Shown here: piece after piece, positions 59,686 through 64,000 of the stretch | Layout of the letters: the number at the start of each line of letters is the position of its first letter | Numbering within the stretch: the stretch's first letter is position 1 | Assembly (NCBI RefSeq): GCF_030272615.1 | Contig: NC_081410.1 | Coordinates: 187,016,119 to 187,080,118 of the forward strand | Length of the DNA: 64,000 nt | Direction: 5' to 3' | From: Cryptomeria japonica | Lineage: Eukaryota > Streptophyta > Pinopsida > Cupressales > Cupressaceae | The notes under the pieces: model-generated | Told to the model about the DNA's origin: nothing | What the model saw: only the letters and a program-made list of their open reading frames with translations | The model's database searches: none | Program-made: the position numbers and the translations under genes

Positions 59686-60460
59686 TTAGAAATTATTATT
59701 ATTTTTTATATAATATATAATTAATTTATTTTAAGATACATATGTTTTAAAAGTTAAATAATCACATTATTAAAAGTTTCATTAAATATATATTATATGT
59801 TATAGTATAATAATTATTAAAATAACTAAGAAAATTAAAATTTAAAAATATTTGAATATATAATTACTATTTAAGTTTATTAAAAATATACTAATATATA
59901 TATTTAAAGGTTAATTCATAATATTGTTAAATTTTTCACATTATAGGTATCTTAAAATCTGTTAATTATATATTATATATGTTATAATATAATAATAATT
60001 AAAATAAATAAAATTAAAAATTAAAACATTTAAACATATAAGTTATTTTTAAAATTAAAAGTTAAATAATCCACATTACCAAAATTTTGATATGATATAT
60101 ACTATATATTTTATAGTATAATAATTATTAAAAAAAATAAGATTTTTTTAAAATAAAACGTGAACATAAGATTTATCATTGAGAAAATTTAAATATATAA
60201 TTTTAAAAAATATTTATAAAAAATTAATATATAATTATTTTTAAGATTAAATATTAGTATTATTACAATAAATTAAATTTAAAAATTAAAACATATAATT
60301 TATTACTAAAATATTTAAATATATATTTATAAAAATAATTATAATATATATCTTAAAATCACTTAATTATATATTATGTATATGTTATAATAATATTATT
60401 ATTAAAATTAATAAAAAATTTAAAAATAATTTAACAACTCTATAAAATAAATAAATAAAT
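59686..60460. repeat. Extremely AT-rich, loosely repeated block
   Basis: Nearly all A/T, with recurring tracts such as ATAGTATAATAATTATTAAAA, AAAAGTTAAATAATC and TTAATTATATATTATATATG spaced ~180-200 bp. It is an old, diverged tandem or nested repeat. No coding potential. Confidence 0.55.
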
Positions 60461-60853
60461 ACAATTTGCTTTTATTTGGAAATCTTTTTTGAATAAGTTT
60501 CAACAAATCTTGAGTTTGTTATTCAATCTCAGCAGTGTCAAGATTCAATCCCCTCGAATAGCTTATTGTGTTCACCAATATTGAATATTTGTCTCTCTCT
60601 AAATACAAAATAAAAATGTCAAATTTTTTGTAACATTTTTCAATTGCAAAATCTATTAATTTAGGACACTAAAAGGTAAAGATTTGGGATTGGAATTGTA
60701 AATTTTTTTAAAACATATATTTTCCCAATATTTTACAGATTATCAACAAAACTAAATTAGCAATTTTTTAAGCAAAGTTAAAATTTCAATTTAACCTATA
60801 TTTGGAATTAGAAAGCGAGAAGTTAGAAAAAAATCATAGTATTTAGATATACA

Positions 60854-61019
60854 AATTATTCTTGTAGATATTTGATAAATTAACAAATGATAAAAATGAA
60901 GATATTCAAGAAAAAAGAATTTGGAAATACCTTATCTAATTATTCTTGTAGATATTTGATAAATTAACAGATGATAAAAATGAAGATATTCAGGAAAAAA
61001 GAATTTGGAAATACCTTGG
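60854..61019. repeat. 84-bp tandem duplication
   Basis: Two copies (60854-60937 and 60938-61019) of AATTATTCTTGTAG...GGAAATACCTT, differing at only a few bases. It is a recent local duplication in non-coding DNA. Confidence 0.87.
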
Positions 61020-61754
61020 TTTTTTTAACGTAGAGGAGATTAAAGAGTTGAGAAATGTTGTTTCAATTTGATATTAATTTCCATGAAAATTGTGCAACTA
61101 AAAATATTTTTAGTGTTTCTAATGTTTAGAATGTATTTTTAATTTTTTTTTTTTAATAATTTTTTATTGGTTGGCACAATTTTGTTAGGCAGTTTTATAC
61201 ATTGTGCATAAATTAAACTAGGTTTATCCATTTAATGTTCAACGTGCGACAGCAAACATTGACAATTGTGACATGTATTATCAGTTACACTGCAACAAAC
61301 ATAATGCATGTCATGCATTACCAACGCACCTATTTCAAGACTTGAACATCTTGCTTGCACAATGCACACTAAAGTGGCATAAAAGGAAAACCTCAATTTT
61401 AATCAGATAGCCATAAATTTGCATCCTTCTATCAATCATGTTGTGAAATCTGAGGCGTTTCAAGCTAACTAAAAATTCAAAGGTGGATGAGGAGAAGGTC
61501 GACATGGAAATTTGAGTGCTTACTGTGACAATGCCAAACCAATGTCAACATCAACTTGATACCAAGTTTATTGAAATATCTGGTTAAATAGAGAAAGATA
61601 AGTCTCCACTTTCCATTGAATTTAATTTTAGGTTGTGAGGGTTTATATGCTGACTGTAATTGTGTATGAGAATAGTTTAATCCTATGTAATTTTGAAAAA
61701 TAAAAATTAATAGAAAAAGATAGAATAAATATCTTTCTTCCTGTGTTATAATAC

Positions 61755-61929
61755 TGATGTGCATCATAGGAATATCAGTGGAGCCACCTTTTACTTTCAT
61801 TGAGGTCAAATTAACCAAATGAAGGGCACTTGAAAAGCTTTGAATCCCAACACCATTGCCTCTTTCAACTATTTGAGGATTCAACTTCTTGCACTTGGCC
61901 AAGAATTGATAATGGGCATATTTCATTAT
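61755..61929 (-). pseudogene. Possible single exon of an unrecognised gene
   Basis: The minus-strand frame 61926-61477 begins with ~58 codons that look coding (KYAHYQFLAKCKKLNPQIVE, then GNGVGIQSFSSALHLV). It is flanked by a plausible acceptor (ATTGTAG before 61929) and donor (GTATTA after 61755). Beyond the donor the frame turns into low-complexity, intron-like sequence. No neighbouring exon was found within the window. It may be a stray or captured exon; the family is not recognised. Confidence 0.3.
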
Positions 61930-63262
61930 CTACAATAGGAGGCAAAGGTGAAATATCAAACCATCATGCACATTCCACCCTCAAATTTCTATGACATTGA
62001 AATCACCACCTCAATAGAAAGATGTGCAACAGTTGTAGCATCCGAACAATGATCATCAATAAGTTGCACTATATGATTCAAATGTACAACAGACAAAAAT
62101 AAATTAAAAGAACCAAATGCATATATTTATCAAATGATCAAATGTCACACCAAAAAACAAATTCAAAGAAAACAATAAACAAATTAAAACTACTAGTAAT
62201 TTGACATAAATCGTCATGTTCATGATGGTAACACTAAATCTAGTTTTTAGAATTCTATCAATAATGGAGAGTATAAAGCAATTTGAAAAAATATTCCTCC
62301 TTAAAACAAGAAAACAAAAGCCTACGTAAAACAACTTTTAGTATTTATAAAGAAGATTTGAATTTTCATGATTGCAAAAAAAAATCCATTCTTCCACACA
62401 TAAACAAAGGGAACATAGAGAAAGGTAAGCATTTCTCTACGTGCAATTTTAGCCTGACTTATCTAGGCAATGCATAGTGCACATCAAATGCAGTTTCAAC
62501 AGAACTCAATGGAATCAAATTGAAAGCCACTAGCAAGAAAGAGCATGATATAGGATACACATTTAGAGTGAGAAAACATTGCAATCTACTATTAAAAAAA
62601 ACAAAACTATTGAGTAGGAGAAGAACTAATTATAAAATACAAAACTTTAATTCTTTCTTCTACTACAAACTCGTGAAACTCTTGAAGAAAATATCTTTTT
62701 TTTGCCCTTGTATATGCTCACCTTATGAAAGGAAATGTTTTCAACTTAAGATAAGTATTCCATGTTTTATTAAGGCACATGAATTATTGAGTTTGTAATT
62801 TATGCTATAATATTGGCTAGTAAAATCTTGTATGCTTTTATCATTGGTATTTTTGTTTGAGATAATTTAGTTTATGAGCTATTTGTAATCTCTCGTTGAC
62901 ATACCTTTAGGATGAAAGCACAATAAAATTGAATTAAAGGGAGAAATAAATTGATGCTTATAAATGAATTGATGATTGAGACCAGATGCGGAGGGAGTCT
63001 GACATTTCAAAAGAGGACAAGAGGTTGATACAAGAACTTGAGCTTCAGAGGGAGTAGATGGTTCAGTCAACTTGTGACAATTTTGATCATAGTGATTGAG
63101 AGGGATTTTCACTAAGGTAAAACTTGATTCAATTGATTATTATACTAATGAAATCATTTAATGCCTTATGGGCCCTATGTAAATCATAAGGAAGTGACGA
63201 CTTCCAAATGATTTCCACTTGTATTTTTGAGGTTATTGGAAGGTGACGATCTTACAATAACT
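61930..63262. other. Intergenic, no supported gene
   Basis: AT-rich. Short ORFs on both strands, for example 62520-62798 plus and 62879-63112 minus, lack recognisable domains and biased codon use. No RNA gene seen. Confidence 0.4.
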
Positions 63263-63549
63263 AGAGCTTGTGGATAGAATCGTCGATTGAGGCAATCCAT
63301 GTGAGAGCTCATGGATAGAATTGCCAACTGAGGCAATCCACATAAGAGCTTGTGGATAAAATCGCCGACTGAGGCAATCCACGTGAGAGCTCATGGATAG
63401 AATTGCTGACTAAGGCAATCCACGTGAGAGCTCATGGATTGAATCACCGACTGAGGCAATCCACACAAGAGCTTATGGATAGAATCACTGACAGAGGCAA
63501 TCCATGCAAGAGCTTGTGAATAGAATCGCCGACGGAGGCTAATTCACAC
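63263..63549. repeat. 41-bp minisatellite, seven copies
   Basis: AGAGCT recurs at 63263, 63304, 63345, 63386, 63427, 63468 and 63509, exactly 41 bp apart. Units read AGAGCTYRTGGATAGAAT then CGCCGACTGAGGCAATCCA with scattered substitutions and no length change. As 41 is not a multiple of three, a coding role is unlikely. Confidence 0.95.
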
Positions 63550-64000
63550 CTTGAGACTATGGTTGATGCAGATACTCCCTTGTGATGAGCATCATATGGT
63601 TGATGCAAATACTCCCAATATCATGAGATGATATTTTTGAGTTATGGTGAATATCACGTGCCTTGATATTCTTGTTTATACCATACTTCCTAATATCATA
63701 GTGAGATAATATTTTCTCTATTCCATAATTAATCTAGACTTAATGCATTTGCATTGATTTTATCTTCCCTAGCTAAGAGGGAGTGTTAATGTTTGTAGCT
63801 TTCAGTCGAATGATCATTTAGAATACATATAATATATGCTGATTAATAATAATATATTATTATGTTATATTATTATATTATTATTAATCATATAAAATTT
63901 AATATTCAATATTAATCTATTATATTATTCTAAATTAATAATTGATTGATGAAACATTATAATATTGATTAAATTATTATAATTAAAGGAGAGACATGTC
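63550..64000. other. Intergenic, no supported gene
   Basis: AT-rich sequence. A diverged repeat of GGTTGATGCARATACTCC occurs near 63562-63627, and 63830-63970 is a TTAATAATAATATATTATT-type run. Confidence 0.4.

Noticed and set aside
63263-63549. CRISPR-like array
   Set aside because: Units are contiguous with no unique spacers, in eukaryotic repeat DNA; it is a 41-bp minisatellite.

Overview
The window is a repeat-dense piece of nuclear DNA from a seed plant. It is AT-rich and built mostly of nested LTR retrotransposons, with a TRIM, a tRNA-derived SINE, satellites and minisatellites. No confidently intact host gene is visible. The very long repeat-filled intervals and the element mix suggest a large genome, possibly a gymnosperm, but that is inference; no species-diagnostic gene is present.

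Layout. 1-5016 (minus) is the 5' part of a gag-only LTR element ('family A', copy A1). It sits inside a remnant of a 'family B' LTR (5017-5121). 5.1-17.6 kb holds an LTR-like fragment, a complete 344-bp TRIM (6629-6972, TSD GGTGG), a retroposon with a 12-bp TSD (8104-9033), a long (AT)n tract, and four ~360-bp satellite monomers (15.8-17.0 kb). 17.6-32.8 kb is a three-layer nest. A six-exon minus-strand gene relic (17639-19417 plus 32621-32805) is split by a Ty1/copia element (19418-32620). The 3' LTR of that element is split by a complete 7.8-kb family A element (A2, 24806-32608, TSD ATCAT). 33.3 kb holds a minus-strand SINE, 34.9-35.2 kb three GTTCAA-type hairpins, and 35.6-38.8 kb a long decayed ORF of unknown function. 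43753-58148 is a complete 14.4-kb Ty3/gypsy element of Tat type (family B, TSD AGTAC). 58.2-64 kb is mostly AT-rich non-coding DNA with tandem repeats.

The two most interesting systems are the large elements. Family B carries RT, two RNase H domains, integrase and a G-patch-like segment on the sense strand. On the opposite strand, between integrase and the 3' LTR, lies an ORF with a plant mobile domain (aminotransferase-like, PMD), apparently with its own TATA box (57117-57123) and leader. The sense gag leader and the antisense PMD leader carry the same dispersed motif (about GCGTCTGTG), each oriented toward its own ORF. Family A has good LTRs, a probable PBS, PPT and TSD but codes only for gag plus a protease-like domain. 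Its LTRs and leader repeat a GC-rich hairpin (GGACC...GCGCC...GGTCC). A1 keeps an open 848-codon frame to the window edge; A2 has the same frame with five nonsense codons.

Coding remnants here are broken mainly by in-frame stops rather than frameshifts. Where the two A copies can be compared, three of four A2 stops are C-to-T changes, which fits decay of methylated transposons. LTR pairs of B and A2 differ by roughly 2-3 percent by eye. All counts are manual and approximate.
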